Below, piece after piece: positions 25,538 through 36,328 of a DNA stretch of 64,000 bases. Source of the stretch: Paraburkholderia flagellata (GTDB lineage Bacteria > Pseudomonadota > Gammaproteobacteria > Burkholderiales > Burkholderiaceae); contig NZ_JAJEJT010000002.1 in NCBI RefSeq assembly GCF_021390645.1, positions 1,178,001 to 1,242,000 on the forward strand. The letters run 5' to 3'. A program made the position numbers and the translations under genes. The first letter of the stretch is position 1; every line of letters begins with the position of its first letter. The notes under the pieces are model-generated. The model worked only from the letters and a program-made list of their open reading frames with translations. It ran no database searches and was not told where the DNA came from.

Positions 25538-27070
25538 TCAAATCTGCCGGCGCATTTCCGCCGCTGGCAGCTTCATCATCTGCCGATACTTCGTGACCGT
25601 GCGGCGCGCCACCTGCACACCCTGCTTTTCGAGTTCCTGCGTAAGGATGACGTCGGAAAGCGGATCGCGCGGATCTTCGGCGTCGATCATTTCCTTGATG
25701 AGCGCGCGCACCGCGGCCGCCGAGCATGTGCCGCCCGTGCGCGTCTCGAGTTCGCGCGGGAAGAAGCGCTTGAACTCGAAGATACCGCGCGGCGTGGCCA
25801 TGTACTTGTTGCCCGTGGCGCGCGAGACGGTCGACTCGTGCAGGCCCAGTTCGTCGGCGACGTCGCGCAGCAGCATGGGCCGCAGCGCAATTTCGCCGTA
25901 CTGGAAGAACGCCTTCTGGCGCGCGACGATGCATTCGCCCACGCGCAGGATCGTCTCGCAGCGCTTGTGCGCGTTGCGGATCAGCCAGCGCGCTTCCTGC
26001 AGCTGTTGCGCGAGCGGCGAGCGGCTCGTCTGGTCCGAGCGCGCGAACATCTCCGCGTAGAGTTTGTGGATGCGCGCGCGCGGCTCGATCGCCGGGTTCA
26101 CGCTCACCACCCACTTGCCGCGCACCTGGCGCACGATCACGTCGGGAACGACATAGCCGCCGTCCGCGCGGCCATAGTGGTTGCCTGGCTTCGGATCGAG
26201 GCGGCGCACGAGTGCGCTCGCGGCCTGCAGCGAAGCGGCGTCGCAGCCGAGCTGGCGTTGCAGCTCGCCGTGTTCGCGGCGCGCGAGGCGTTCGAGGTGC
26301 TGCGTGACGATCTGCATCGCCAGTTCGCGATGCGGCGTGTCGTCAGGCATCGCATCGAGTTGCAGCGCGAGGCATTCGGAGAGCGAACGCGCGCCGATGC
26401 CGGGACGGTCGAGCGTCTGCACCACGCGCAGCGCCACACGCAGACGGTCCTCGTCGAGCGTGTCGCCCCCGCCGTCTTCATCGGCGAGATCGGCGAGGTC
26501 CTGGCGCAGATAGCCGTCGTCGTCGAGCGCCTCGATCACGATCTGTGCTGCGATGCGGTCGAGGTCGTCGAGCGGCGCGAGGCGCAACGCCTCATGCAGC
26601 TGCTCGCGCAGCGTAACCGGCACGCGCACCCAGTCGGATGCCTCGGAATCGCCGTCCTCGCCGCCGCGATAGCTCGACGTGCGCAAGGCGCCAGGCGTTG
26701 GCATCTCGGCGGTGTAGCCCGAGCCTTCGTCGCTGTAGCTGCTCTCGGCGTACGACGTCTCGCCGTACGGCGAAGCGTCCTGCCCCATGCCGGTATCGAT
26801 GCCGGATTCGCCCGCGCCGTCTGACGCCATGGCGGGGGCTTCGGCCGCGGGCGCAGACGCGGAGCCGATGCCCGCCGCGCCATCGGCCGCTTCGGCGGCC
26901 TCGCCCGTCTCCGAGGCGGGTGCAACGTATTCGAGGAACGGATTGGTGTCGAGCGCTTCGCGCAGTTCCTGCTGGAATTCGAGCGACGACAGTTGCAGCA
27001 GCCTCACCGCCTGCTGAAGACGCGGCGTGAGCGCCAGATGCTGGCGCGCGTGTAACGCGATGGAAGGCAT
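25538..27070 (-). CDS. rpoN: RNA polymerase sigma-54 factor
   Basis: Alternative sigma factor of 510 residues directing RNA polymerase to -24/-12 promoters with enhancer-binding activators. Region I is Gln/Leu-rich (LTPRLQQAVRLLQLSSLEFQQELREALDTNPFLE). Region II is an acidic/Ser-rich linker (about 50-150). Core-binding and helix-turn-helix regions follow (LHESTVSRATGNKYMATPRGIFEFKRFF), then the RpoN box ARRTVTKYR near the C-terminus (consensus ARRTVAKYR). The usual rpoN neighbours (lptB, hpf, ptsN) are absent, so this is probably the second rpoN copy known in Burkholderia. Region II is longer than in enteric RpoN. Confidence 0.93.
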   Translation of the reverse strand: MPSIALHARQHLALTPRLQQAVRLLQLSSLEFQQELREALDTNPFLEYVAPASETGEAAEAADGAAGIGSASAPAAEAPAMASDGAGESGIDTGMGQDASPYGETSYAESSYSDEGSGYTAEMPTPGALRTSSYRGGEDGDSEASDWVRVPVTLREQLHEALRLAPLDDLDRIAAQIVIEALDDDGYLRQDLADLADEDGGGDTLDEDRLRVALRVVQTLDRPGIGARSLSECLALQLDAMPDDTPHRELAMQIVTQHLERLARREHGELQRQLGCDAASLQAASALVRRLDPKPGNHYGRADGGYVVPDVIVRQVRGKWVVSVNPAIEPRARIHKLYAEMFARSDQTSRSPLAQQLQEARWLIRNAHKRCETILRVGECIVARQKAFFQYGEIALRPMLLRDVADELGLHESTVSRATGNKYMATPRGIFEFKRFFPRELETRTGGTCSAAAVRALIKEMIDAEDPRDPLSDVILTQELEKQGVQVARRTVTKYRQMMKLPAAEMRRQI

Positions 27071-27406
27071 GGCAATCCCGTTTTGTTGAATTGAGTGGTA
27101 GCCCTCTCATGCAACAGCCATGCCAGTTTTTACAACACCCTGTTTTGAAAAGGATCGAGGCTTGTAACAGAGGCCATGCGAGCCTCTTTTCCGACCCCGT
27201 TGTGGAGATTTTTACAAAGGTGCGGAAAAATTGTTGCGCGGGCCGGTGGAGAAAACCGTGACCGCGTGAATCGCCCGCGATCCCGCATAGTGGGCAGCTC
27301 CGGCCGCTTCCGGAAGGCTTTCAACGGCGCGCTGCGCGAGCACGGACGCGGCGAGGCACGCACCTTGCGGAGGGAAGCCATGACCACAACCAGAAAGGGA
27401 GTAGCC
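27071..27406. other. Intergenic region between rpoN and the BON-domain gene
   Basis: A 336-base region between divergent genes. An AAAGGGA ribosome site lies just before ATG 27407. An open reading frame runs through much of it in the BON gene frame but lacks protein-like sequence. No operator or structured RNA is evident. Confidence 0.45.
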
Positions 27407-27754
27407 ATGAAGCGCATTCTGATCCTCAAGACCGCGGCTGGCGCCGCATGCATGACGTTCGCACTGATGGCCGGTGCGCAGACCACGACGAACAGCACCG
27501 CGCCTTCGGGCAGTTCGGAATCCGTGGGCCAGCACGTTGACGACACAACCATCACGACCAAGGTCAAGGCCGAACTGCTCGGCGCGAAGAATGTGAAGTC
27601 CGAGCACATCCACGTGAAGACGCGTAAGGGCGTAGTCTCGCTCACCGGCACCGTCCCGAGCGCCGAGGACCGCGACAACGCCAAGCAGGTCGTGGAAGGC
27701 GTCTCGGGCGTGACTTCGGTGAAGAACCATCTGAAGGTCTCGGCGGCGAGCTGA
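27407..27754 (+). CDS. Exported BON-domain protein
   Basis: A 115-residue periplasmic protein: signal peptide ending at MAGAQ (about 24), then one BON domain (about 45-112: DTTITTKVKAELLGAKNVKSEHIHVKTRKGVVSLTGTVPSAEDRDNAKQVVEGVSGVTSVKNHLKV). BON domains, as in OsmY, bind phospholipids and protect the envelope during osmotic or other stress. Start ATG 27407 is preceded by AAAGGGA; the frame stays open upstream to 27176 without signal-peptide character. A strong terminator follows directly. Confidence 0.9.
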   Translation: MKRILILKTAAGAACMTFALMAGAQTTTNSTAPSGSSESVGQHVDDTTITTKVKAELLGAKNVKSEHIHVKTRKGVVSLTGTVPSAEDRDNAKQVVEGVSGVTSVKNHLKVSAAS

Positions 27755-27766
27755 CAGGCCTGGATC

Positions 27767-27796
27767 GCGCCGGCGGCTTCCACCGCCGGCGCTTTT
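27767..27796 (+). terminator. Rho-independent terminator after the BON-domain gene
   Basis: Perfect 10-base stem GCGCCGGCGG (27767-27776) with CCGCCGGCGC (27783-27792), six-base loop, then TTTT. It separates the BON gene from the convergent aldo/keto reductase. Confidence 0.85.
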
Positions 27797-27806
27797 CATC
27801 CCTGCC

Positions 27807-28856
27807 TCACTCTTCCAGCCGCGATTGCCTGAGTTGCGCGCGCCGTTGCTCGCCTTGGCGCGCGAGCATCCAGCCCGGATACTCCGCGGGCAATCCGCTC
27901 GCCTCGCCCAGCACCCCTAGCTCCTCGACACTGAGCTTCACTTTCGTCGCGGCGATGTTGTCGTCGAGTTGATCGACTCGCTTCGCACCGATGATCACCG
28001 ATGTCACCGCCTTCTGATGCAGCAGCCACGCGAGCGCGATCTGCGCGACCGACACGCCTTTGGCCTGCGCGATCGGCCGCATCGCGTCCACGCAGTCCCA
28101 TGCGCGCTCGCGGTTCACGGGCGGAAAATCGAAGGTCGTGCGCCGGCTGCCCGCCTCTCCTTGCTGGTCGCGCCCGTACTTGCCGCTCAGGAGTCCGCCC
28201 GCGAGCGGACTCCAGACCATCAGCCCGAGGCCCTCGCTTTCCAGCATTGGCACGAGTTCGCGTTCGAGATCACGCCCCGCAATCGTGTAGTAGGCCTGCA
28301 GCGACTCGAAGCGCGCGAGCCCTTCGCGCTGCGCAATGCCGAGCGCCTTCACGATCTGCCATGCCGCCCAGTTCGAAACGCCGGCGTAACGCACGTGCCC
28401 CTGCTGCACGAGCGCATCGAGCGCGCGCACCGTCTCCTCGATAGGCGTGACGGGATCGAAGGCGTGAATCTGGTAGAGGTCGATGTGGTCGAGTTGCAGG
28501 CGCTTCAGGCTCGCCTTCACGGCATCCATGATGTGATAGCGCGTGGCGCCGCGCTCGTTCGGCGACGGGCCCATTTCGCCGAACACTTTGGTCGCGATCA
28601 CCACCTGCTCGCGCGGGACCTTGAGGTTCTTCAGCGCCTGACCGGTGATCTGCTCGGAAACGCCCTGCGAGTAAACGTCGGCGGTATCGATGAAATTGAC
28701 GCCTGCGTCTAGCGCGCGCCCAACGAGACGTTCGGCGTCGGACTGCTGAAGATCGCCGATCTGGTTCCAGATGCCGGCGCCGCCGCCAAAGGTCATCGTG
28801 CCGAGGCAGAGTTCCGAAACGAACAGGCCGGTGCGGCCCAATGGGTTGAAACGCAT
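27807..28856 (-). CDS. Aldo/keto reductase
   Basis: NADPH-dependent carbonyl reductase of 349 residues with an AKR TIM-barrel. The catalytic tetrad is visible: D57 and Y62 in FIDTADVYSQG, K90 in VVIATKVFGE, H131 in DLYQIHAFD. The N-terminus MRFNPLGRTGLFVSELCLGTMTFGG is typical of the YakC/Tas-like subgroup. Start ATG 28856 is chosen because residues upstream (frame open to 29087) are not AKR-like and overlap the divergent helicase gene region. The substrate cannot be predicted. Confidence 0.9.
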   Translation of the reverse strand: MRFNPLGRTGLFVSELCLGTMTFGGGAGIWNQIGDLQQSDAERLVGRALDAGVNFIDTADVYSQGVSEQITGQALKNLKVPREQVVIATKVFGEMGPSPNERGATRYHIMDAVKASLKRLQLDHIDLYQIHAFDPVTPIEETVRALDALVQQGHVRYAGVSNWAAWQIVKALGIAQREGLARFESLQAYYTIAGRDLERELVPMLESEGLGLMVWSPLAGGLLSGKYGRDQQGEAGSRRTTFDFPPVNRERAWDCVDAMRPIAQAKGVSVAQIALAWLLHQKAVTSVIIGAKRVDQLDDNIAATKVKLSVEELGVLGEASGLPAEYPGWMLARQGEQRRAQLRQSRLEE

Positions 28857-29034
28857 GGTATGACTCCGTCGTGGGTCGAGGGAAAGTCCAACGCGGCGAG
28901 AATACTGCGTTCGCGCGACGCTTGCCGAACGTCGGCCCGCACCCTCCCTGCCTCTCTCCCGCCTGGCAGGCGCGCACGAAAGCTGCGAGACTGGCAGACG
29001 TGCAATGCCGCCGCCTCTACCGCCTGCCACGCAC

Positions 29035-32000
29035 ATGACAACGTCTTCGCCCGTATCCGATCCGCACGCGCCTGCAACCGCCGCCACTCACGACGGCGCA
29101 AACAGCGACGTGCTCGCGCGCTTTCATCCGGCCGTGGCCGGCTGGTTTCGGCGCAGTTTCGACGCGCCCACCGCCGCGCAACGCGCCGCATGGCCGCTCA
29201 TCGCGAGCCGTCGCGCGACGCTGGTGGCGGCTCCAACGGGCTCGGGCAAAACGCTCACCGCCTTTCTCGCTGCGCTCGACGAACTTGTACGCGAAGGCCT
29301 CGCGAACGGCGGCGCACTGCCAGACACGACGCTCGTCGTCTACGTTTCGCCGCTCAAAGCGCTCTCCAACGACATCCGGCTCAATCTCGAACGGCCTCTC
29401 GAAGGCATCGCAACGGAACTCGCGCGCCTCGGCCTGCCGCCGGTCGAAATCCGCACCGCGGTGCGCACCGGCGACACGCCGCAGCCCGAACGCGCGGCAC
29501 TCAGAAAACGCGCGCCGCATATTCTCGTAACGACGCCCGAATCGCTATACGTGCTGCTCGGCTCCGAGTCGGGCCGCCGCATGCTGGCGAGCGCGCGCAG
29601 TGTGATCGTCGACGAAATTCACGCGCTCGCGGGCAACAAGCGCGGCTGCCATCTCGCGCTGAGTCTCGAGCGGCTCGATGCGTTGTGCGGGTCGCGCCTG
29701 CTGCGCATCGGGCTTTCGGCCACGCAAAAGCCGATCGAAACCGTTGCGCGCTTTTTGGTGGGCATGGGCGAAGCGGCACAAGATCCGAACGCAAACCCGC
29801 CTGCCTGCGAGATCGTCGACGTGGGCCATACGCGCAAGCGCGACCTCGCGATCGAAATTCCCCCCGTGCCGCTCGAAGCCGTGATGGCGAACGACGTATG
29901 GGAGCGCGTGTACGACCGCATGGCCGAACTCGTCGCGATGCACCGCACCACGCTCGTGTTCGTCAACACGCGCCGCATGGCCGAGCGCGTGGCGCGCCAT
30001 CTCACTGACCGCCTGGGCGCCGAAGCCGTAGCCGCGCACCACGGCAGCCTCGCGCGCGAGCATCGTTTTCTCGCTGAGCAGCGGCTAAAGAGCGGCGATC
30101 TGCGCGTGCTCGTGGCGACGGCGTCGCTCGAACTGGGCATCGATATCGGCGACGTCGATCTCGTGTGCCAGATCGGCTCACCGCGCTCGATCGCGGCCTT
30201 CCTTCAGCGCGTGGGCCGTTCGGGCCACCAGGTTGGCGGCGTGCCGAAGGGGCGGCTCTTTCCCACTTCGCGCGACGACTTGATCGAATGCGCGGCGCTG
30301 CTCGACAGCGTGCGGCGCGGCGAACTCGATCGCCTCGCGCCGCCGCATGCGCCGCTCGATGTGCTCGCGCAGCAGATCGTCGCGGAAGTGGCCTGCGAGG
30401 CCTGGGAAGAAGACGCACTCTACGCGCTCGCGCGGCGCGCCACGCCGTGGGCCGCGCTCGAGCGCGCGCAGTTCGACGCCGTGCTGCGCATGCTCGCCGA
30501 GGGCTACACGAGCCGTCACGGGCCGCGCGCCGCTTATCTGCATCGCGACGTGGTGAGCCACACGCTGCGCGCGCGGCGCGGCGCGCGGCTCGTCGCGCTC
30601 ACTTCGGGCGGCACGATTCCCGACAACGCCGACTACTCGGTGCTGCTGGAGCCGCAAGGCGTGCAGATTGGCACCGTCAATGAGGACTTCGCCGTCGAAA
30701 GCCTGGCGGGCGACGTGTTCCAGCTCGGCAACGCCTCGTACCGGATTCTGCGCATCGAAGCGGGCCGCGTGCGTGTGGAAGATGCCCAGGGGCAGCCGCC
30801 CAACATCCCGTTCTGGTTGGGCGAAGCGCCGGGCCGCAGCGACGAGCTTTCGTTCGCGATTTCGCGGCTGCGCAAGCAGGTGGAAGCGGCGCTGGTCGAT
30901 GCAAGTGCAAACGCCGGCGCGAATGCGGCCGACGATGCCGCGGCGCCCGCCGTAGTCGATCGCGCCACGGCTGCGCTCGCCGCTTCGCTCAAAATCGATG
31001 ATGCCGCGGCGCGCCAGATCGTCGAATATCTCGCGCGCGCCCGGGCGGCGCTCACGGTACTTCCGACGCAGGACACGCTCGTCATGGAGCGCTTTTTCGA
31101 CGAGGCGGGCGGCACCCAGCTCGTGATCCACACGCCGTTCGGCAGCCGCCTCAATCGCGCCTGGGGCCTCGCGCTGCGCAAGCGCTTTTGCCGCCAGTTC
31201 AACTTCGAACTGCAGGCCGCCGCGACCGAAGACGCCATCATCCTTTCGCTCACGGGCGCGCACAGCTTTGCCCTGGACGAGGTGTGGCGCTATCTGCATT
31301 CGAATTCCGCGGAGCATCTGCTCGTGCAGGCGCTGCTCGACGCGCCTCTCTTCGGCGTGCGCTGGCGCTGGAACGCGACGACGTCGCTCGCGCTGCCGCG
31401 CCAGACCAGCGGACGCAAGACGCCGCCGCAGATCCAGCGCATGCGCAGCGAAGACCTGCTCGCAGCTGTGTTCCCCGACCAGGTGGCGTGCGTCGAGAAC
31501 ATCGCGGGCGAGCGCGAAGTGCCGCGCCATCCGTTAGTCGACCAGACGCTCGACGACTGCCTGCACGATGCGATGGATACCGAAGCATGGATCGCCCTCC
31601 TGCGCCGCATCGAGGCGAGCGACGTGAAGCTCGTGGTGCGCGAGTTGCCGGCGCCCTCGCCGCTCGCGGCCGAGATCCTCACCGCGCGCCCCTATGCGTT
31701 CCTCGACGACGCCCCGATCGAGGAACGCCGGACGCAGGCGGTGCTGTCGCGCCGCTGGAGCGACCCCGAATCCACCGACGATCTTGGCGCGCTGGACCCC
31801 GAAGCCATTGCGAGCGTGCGCGAAGAAGCGTGGCCGCAAGTGCGCGACGCCGACGAAATGCACGACGCGCTCACGAGCCTCGGCGTGCTGGCAGAAAGCG
31901 AAGCGCAGCGGGAGCCGCCGTGGCTCGCATGGCTCGCCGATCTGGCGGCAGCGGGCCGCGCCACGCGGCTGCCGGTCGCGGAACACGACGCGCTGTGGGT

Positions 32001-33645
32001 GGGCATCGAGCGGCTCGCGTGCGTGCAGGCCATTTACCCACAGGCACAGTGCGAACCGCAGCTCACGCCGCCGCCTGAATACGCGGATGCGTGGACCGAG
32101 GACGCCGCGCTCGTCGAGATCGTGCGCGCGCGCCTGTCGGGCTTCGGGCCGCTCACGGTCGCGCAGGTCGCGCGGCCGCTCGCGCTGGAGGCGAGCGTGG
32201 CGGCGCTCGCGCTCACGCGCCTCGAAGCCGAAGGCACCGTGATGCGCGGACGCTTCACGCAGCAAGCGATGAACGGCGGACACGAGGAATGGTGCGAGCG
32301 TCATCTGCTCGCGCGCATCCACCGCTACACGGTGCGCAAGCTCCGGCGCGAGATCGAGCCGGTCGAGCGTCACGACTTCATGCGCTTCCTCTTCGAATGG
32401 CAACGCGTGGCGCCAGGCACGCGCGGCTCGGGCCGCGACGCGCTGGCCGCCGTGCTCGACCAGCTCGAAGGCTGGGAAGCCTCGGCGCTCGCGTGGGAAG
32501 ACGAAATCCTGCCGGCGCGCATCGACGATTACACGCCGATGCTGCTCGACGAGCTGTGCCGCTCGGGGCGCCTCGCCTGGGCAAGACTGCCCGCGCGCGC
32601 GGCGTCGGCATCGACCGTGCGCAGCACGCCGGTCGTGCTGCTCGCGCGCCGCGAACTCACGCGCTGGATGGCGCTCGTCGAAACGCCCGACACTGCGGGG
32701 CTGTCGGCTCGCGCGCAGCGTGTGTACGAGGCACTGCTGCGGCACGGCGCGATGTTCTTCGACGAACTGGCCGCCGACGCGCATCTGCTCGGCGTCGAGC
32801 TCGAAAATGCGCTTGGCGAACTGGTGGCGGCTGGCCTCGTGAACGCCGACAGCTTCGCGGGACTGCGTGCGCTCGTGAAACCGGCGGCGCAGCGCAGCGC
32901 GCACCACGGCAGACGCCGGCCGCGCGGCTTCGGGCCGCTCGCGGACGGCATGGCCGACGCGGGGCGTTGGGCGACGCTGCGGCGCGTTCAGTTGGCCAAT
33001 GCAGCCGATACAGCCAACGCGCGGACTGATCCCCAGATGGATACGGACGATGCGCAGGCGCTCGCCACGATGGCGTCGACTGCGTTGGATGCGCGTGTTG
33101 TGGCAGGGACGCGAGCGCAGGCGCTTACGCACGCAAGGCAAACGAGCACCAGCACGTCGCGCCGCCCACCTGCCGACCCGCAACTGCTGGAACACGTCGC
33201 CAATGTGCTGCTGCGCCGTTACGGCGTGGTCAGTTGGCACCTGCTTGGGCGCGAGGCGGCGTGGCTGCCGCCCTGGCGCGACCTGCTGCGCGTGTTGCAC
33301 CGCATGGAGGCGCGCGGCGAGCTGCGCGGCGGCCGCTTCGTCACGGGGATTTCGGGTGAACAGTTCGCGTTGCCAGAAGCCGTGGCGCTGCTGCGCGACG
33401 TGCGGCGGCGCGGATCGACACCGGGAGAAGGCGGCACGCTCGTCTGCGTGAGCGCCGCCGATCCGCTCAATCTCCTCGGCACGCTGCTGCCCGGCGAGAA
33501 GGTGCCGGCGCTTGCCGGCAACCGCATCGTGTTCCGCGACGGCGTGGCGGTCGCGACCCTGATTGCTGGCCGCTTTGGCTTTCTCGGCGAGTTTGACGAG
33601 CGCGCGCGCGCCGAACTCCGCGCGCGCCTCGCCAAGCCTTGGTGA
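29035..33645 (+). CDS. lhr: Lhr-family superfamily 2 helicase
   Basis: Very large (about 1536 residues) DNA/RNA helicase of the Lhr type, close to the length of E. coli Lhr. Helicase motifs in order: Walker [10 protein letters not shown] (about 64-72), motif Ia [23 protein letters not shown] box VIVDEIHAL, motif III LSATQKP, then [14 protein letters not shown] and QRVGRSGH (arginine finger, motif VI). The winged-helix and Lhr-core region follows, then a long C-terminal Lhr-CTD (about 880 onwards), reported in E. coli to carry DNA glycosylase activity. Roles are in DNA repair. Start is uncertain: ATG 29035 (MTTSSPV) or ATG 29005, neither with a strong ribosome site. Confidence 0.92.
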   Translation: MTTSSPVSDPHAPATAATHDGANSDVLARFHPAVAGWFRRSFDAPTAAQRAAWPLIASRRATLVAAPTGSGKTLTAFLAALDELVREGLANGGALPDTTLVVYVSPLKALSNDIRLNLERPLEGIATELARLGLPPVEIRTAVRTGDTPQPERAALRKRAPHILVTTPESLYVLLGSESGRRMLASARSVIVDEIHALAGNKRGCHLALSLERLDALCGSRLLRIGLSATQKPIETVARFLVGMGEAAQDPNANPPACEIVDVGHTRKRDLAIEIPPVPLEAVMANDVWERVYDRMAELVAMHRTTLVFVNTRRMAERVARHLTDRLGAEAVAAHHGSLAREHRFLAEQRLKSGDLRVLVATASLELGIDIGDVDLVCQIGSPRSIAAFLQRVGRSGHQVGGVPKGRLFPTSRDDLIECAALLDSVRRGELDRLAPPHAPLDVLAQQIVAEVACEAWEEDALYALARRATPWAALERAQFDAVLRMLAEGYTSRHGPRAAYLHRDVVSHTLRARRGARLVALTSGGTIPDNADYSVLLEPQGVQIGTVNEDFAVESLAGDVFQLGNASYRILRIEAGRVRVEDAQGQPPNIPFWLGEAPGRSDELSFAISRLRKQVEAALVDASANAGANAADDAAAPAVVDRATAALAASLKIDDAAARQIVEYLARARAALTVLPTQDTLVMERFFDEAGGTQLVIHTPFGSRLNRAWGLALRKRFCRQFNFELQAAATEDAIILSLTGAHSFALDEVWRYLHSNSAEHLLVQALLDAPLFGVRWRWNATTSLALPRQTSGRKTPPQIQRMRSEDLLAAVFPDQVACVENIAGEREVPRHPLVDQTLDDCLHDAMDTEAWIALLRRIEASDVKLVVRELPAPSPLAAEILTARPYAFLDDAPIEERRTQAVLSRRWSDPESTDDLGALDPEAIASVREEAWPQVRDADEMHDALTSLGVLAESEAQREPPWLAWLADLAAAGRATRLPVAEHDALWVGIERLACVQAIYPQAQCEPQLTPPPEYADAWTEDAALVEIVRARLSGFGPLTVAQVARPLALEASVAALALTRLEAEGTVMRGRFTQQAMNGGHEEWCERHLLARIHRYTVRKLRREIEPVERHDFMRFLFEWQRVAPGTRGSGRDALAAVLDQLEGWEASALAWEDEILPARIDDYTPMLLDELCRSGRLAWARLPARAASASTVRSTPVVLLARRELTRWMALVETPDTAGLSARAQRVYEALLRHGAMFFDELAADAHLLGVELENALGELVAAGLVNADSFAGLRALVKPAAQRSAHHGRRRPRGFGPLADGMADAGRWATLRRVQLANAADTANARTDPQMDTDDAQALATMASTALDARVVAGTRAQALTHARQTSTSTSRRPPADPQLLEHVANVLLRRYGVVSWHLLGREAAWLPPWRDLLRVLHRMEARGELRGGRFVTGISGEQFALPEAVALLRDVRRRGSTPGEGGTLVCVSAADPLNLLGTLLPGEKVPALAGNRIVFRDGVAVATLIAGRFGFLGEFDERARAELRARLAKPW

Positions 33646-33678
33646 GGCGCGCCTGGTCAGCGCGGGCGGGCTTGGCTG

Positions 33679-36246
33679 TTAGTTGCGTTGCCCCGCCAAT
33701 GCGGAAGGCTTCGTCACGTTGCGCGTGGCGTCGAAATGCCGGCGCACGCGCAAGCCGTTGGCGACGACGAGCAGGCTCGCGCCCACGTCGGCGAACACGG
33801 CCATCCAGAGCGTGGCCTCGCCGGCCATCGCGAGCACGAGAAACACAGCCTTGATGCCGAGCGCGAGCGTGATGTTCTGCATGAGCACGGCCGCGGTCTT
33901 GCGCGAAAGGCCAATGAACGCCGCGATCTTGCGCGGATCGTCGTCCATGATCGCGACGTCGGCGGTTTCCAGCGCAGTCGCGGTGCCAGCCGCGCCCATC
34001 GCGAAGCCGATGTCGGCGCGCGCGAGCGCGGGCGCGTCGTTCACGCCGTCGCCGACCATCGCCGCCATGCCGTACTGCTGCGAGAGCGCGGCGATCGCGT
34101 CCTGCTTGTCCTGCGGCAGCAGATTGCCGCGCGCGTCGTCAATGCCGAGTTGATCGGCAATCGCGCGCGCAGTCGACGCGTTGTCGCCGGTCAGCATGAC
34201 AGGCGTCACGCCGAGCGCGCGCAAGGCCTGCACGGCCGGGGCGCTTTCCGCACGCAGAGCGTCGGCCACGGCGAACACGGCGACCGCCGCCTGCGGCGTG
34301 CACAGCACGATCGCCGTCTTGCCCGCCTGCTCCAGCGTCGCCAGTTGCGCTTCGAGTTCGGGCGAGCACACACCAAGCTCCTCCACCAGACGGTGATTGC
34401 CGAGACTCCACAGCGTGCCGTCAATGTGGCCTTGCACGCCGCGACCGTTTAGCACCGCGAACTGATCGACCGCGAGCAGGCGCGCATCCGGTTGACGCGC
34501 CCGCCAGCCTTCGACCACCGCACGCGCTACGGGGTGCGTGCTCGCATCGTCCAGGCTCGCGGCGACGCGCAGCGCTTCTTCGGCAGAAAGCCGATCTTCG
34601 CCGGACGCCTCTGCGGTGACCTGCGCCCGAACCGGCGCCGCGAGCGCATCGGTCAGGACAGGCTCGCCGAGCGTGAGGGTCCCGGTCTTGTCGAGCGCGA
34701 CGGCCTTGAGCAGCCGGCCGCGTTCGAGCCACACGCCGCCCTTCACGAGCATGCCGTGGCGCGCGGCGGCGGCGAGGCCGCTCACGACCGTCACCGGCGT
34801 CGAGACGACGAGCGCACACGGGCAGGCAATCACGAGCAGCACGAGCGCCTTATAGAGCCACGCGCTCCACGCGCCGCCGAACACGAGCGGCCCGGCAAGC
34901 GCGATGACCACGGCGAGCACGACCACGGCGGGCGTGTAGTAGCGCGCGAACTGGTCGACGAAGCGTTGCGTGGGCGCGCGTTGCGCCTGCGCCTCCTGCA
35001 CCGCCGCGGCGATGCGCGCGAGCGTGCTGTCCTGCGCAGCCGCGGTGGCGATCGCCTCGACCACGCCATCGACGACGATGCTGCCCGCGTAGAGCGCCGC
35101 GCCGGTCTCCTTGTCGACCGGCAGGCTCTCGCCGGTGATCGGCGCCTGATCGAGCGCGGCGCGGCCGGCGATCACACGGGCGTCGAGCGGCACGCGCTGG
35201 CCGGTCCGCACGCGAATGCGGCTGCCGACAGCCACTTCGCCCACCGCGTACTCGCGCCATTCGCCTTGCCCGGGTGCGCCATCGCCGGCTTGCCAGACCT
35301 CGGCAGTTTCGGGCGCCAGGGCGGTCAGCGCGCGGATGGCCTGACGGGCGCGTTCGAGCGAAAGCGCCTCGATTTCCTCCGCGAGGGCGAACAGGAAGAC
35401 CACCATCGCCGCTTCGGGCCACTTGCCGATCGCAACGGCGCCGATCAACGCGAGTGACATCAGGAAGTTGATGTTGATCGTGAAATTGCGCAGCGCGATC
35501 CAGCCCTTGCGCAGCGTGGGCAAACCCGCGCACAGGATGGAGATGACCGCGCACGTGAGTACGAGCAGGCTGGTTTCCCTGCCGGTGCTCCAGGCGAGCA
35601 CCTCAGCGCCTGCGGCTGCCACGCCGCTCACCGCCAGCAGCAGCTTCTGGCGCAGCGCAAGGCCGACAGACGCAGGCGGGGCGGCTTGCTCGGAAGCGCC
35701 ATCGCCGAGTTCGCGCGGCGCCATGTCGAGCGAGCGCAACGCGGCGACGACAGGCTGCGTATCGTCGAGTTGATGATGCACGGTCAGCTCGCGCGCGAGC
35801 AGGTCGAAGTCGAGGCGCACGACGCCCTGCATGGGCTCGAGCCGGTTGCGGATCAGGCGCTCCTCGGTCGGGCAATCCATGTTTTCGATGCGCCAGCGCG
35901 CGCGGCGCGTGCCTTCGGGCGCCGGGGCTGTGCTGCGCGGGCTTTGCGGCGGCGCGCCGTCATGACAGCAGGCGTGGCCGTGCGTGTGACCTTTTGGCCC
36001 GGCGCCGGATTGGGACTCGGCGGCGTGCGCGCGATCGCAGGACTGGCCGTGGTCGTGGTGATGCGCCTGGCTGTGGTCGTGTTCATGCTCGTGACCGTGG
36101 TCGTGGTCGTGGTCGTGCTTATGCTCGTGGCCGCCGCACCCGCCAGCCGCGCCGCCAGATCCGTGAGCGCCGGACACAGCCCGTTCCTCATCACGCGCGC
36201 GCAGTCGCTGCGCAATGCCGAGCCGCGACAAGTAGCTCCAGTTCAT
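33679..36246 (-). CDS. Heavy-metal P-type ATPase (Cd/Zn/Pb efflux)
   Basis: Inner-membrane P1B ATPase of 855 residues exporting divalent soft metals. N-terminus: a long His/Asp tract (about 35-75) and a metal-binding domain with NMDCPTEE. Core motifs are TGES, the CPC membrane motif in VIACPCALV, phosphorylation site DKTGTLT, HP motif THPVA and GDGVNDAPAL. The CPC motif and CadR-type control indicate Cd2+/Zn2+/Pb2+ rather than Cu+. Start ATG 36246 (MNWSYLSRLG) follows a GGGAGA site; the frame opens back to 36273. It is divergent from the MerR-type regulator, with a canonical operator between. Metal specificity is inferred. Confidence 0.93.
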   Translation of the reverse strand: MNWSYLSRLGIAQRLRARDEERAVSGAHGSGGAAGGCGGHEHKHDHDHDHGHEHEHDHSQAHHHDHGQSCDRAHAAESQSGAGPKGHTHGHACCHDGAPPQSPRSTAPAPEGTRRARWRIENMDCPTEERLIRNRLEPMQGVVRLDFDLLARELTVHHQLDDTQPVVAALRSLDMAPRELGDGASEQAAPPASVGLALRQKLLLAVSGVAAAGAEVLAWSTGRETSLLVLTCAVISILCAGLPTLRKGWIALRNFTININFLMSLALIGAVAIGKWPEAAMVVFLFALAEEIEALSLERARQAIRALTALAPETAEVWQAGDGAPGQGEWREYAVGEVAVGSRIRVRTGQRVPLDARVIAGRAALDQAPITGESLPVDKETGAALYAGSIVVDGVVEAIATAAAQDSTLARIAAAVQEAQAQRAPTQRFVDQFARYYTPAVVVLAVVIALAGPLVFGGAWSAWLYKALVLLVIACPCALVVSTPVTVVSGLAAAARHGMLVKGGVWLERGRLLKAVALDKTGTLTLGEPVLTDALAAPVRAQVTAEASGEDRLSAEEALRVAASLDDASTHPVARAVVEGWRARQPDARLLAVDQFAVLNGRGVQGHIDGTLWSLGNHRLVEELGVCSPELEAQLATLEQAGKTAIVLCTPQAAVAVFAVADALRAESAPAVQALRALGVTPVMLTGDNASTARAIADQLGIDDARGNLLPQDKQDAIAALSQQYGMAAMVGDGVNDAPALARADIGFAMGAAGTATALETADVAIMDDDPRKIAAFIGLSRKTAAVLMQNITLALGIKAVFLVLAMAGEATLWMAVFADVGASLLVVANGLRVRRHFDATRNVTKPSALAGQRN

Positions 36247-36275
36247 AGCCGGTTTCTCCCAAAAGTGACACAATC

Positions 36276-36305
36276 ATTGAACAGCCTGTAGCCACTACAG
36301 GGTCA
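36276..36305 (-). promoter_or_regulatory. MerR-type metal-responsive promoter/operator
   Basis: On the minus strand, TTGACC (36305-36300) serves as -35 and overlaps a dyad CCTGTAG-N3-CTACAGG (36285-36301), with a -10-like TTCAAT near 36276-36281. This layout, a dyad filling a stretched spacer, matches CadR/ZntR/PbrR operators and should drive the ATPase gene upon metal binding. Confidence 0.85.
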
Positions 36306-36328
36306 AGTCATTTGGGAGAGCCGCGACC

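Noticed and set aside
31534..33300. 588-codon minus frame inside lhr
   Set aside because: Antisense to the conserved Lhr C-terminal region; no recognisable protein pattern.
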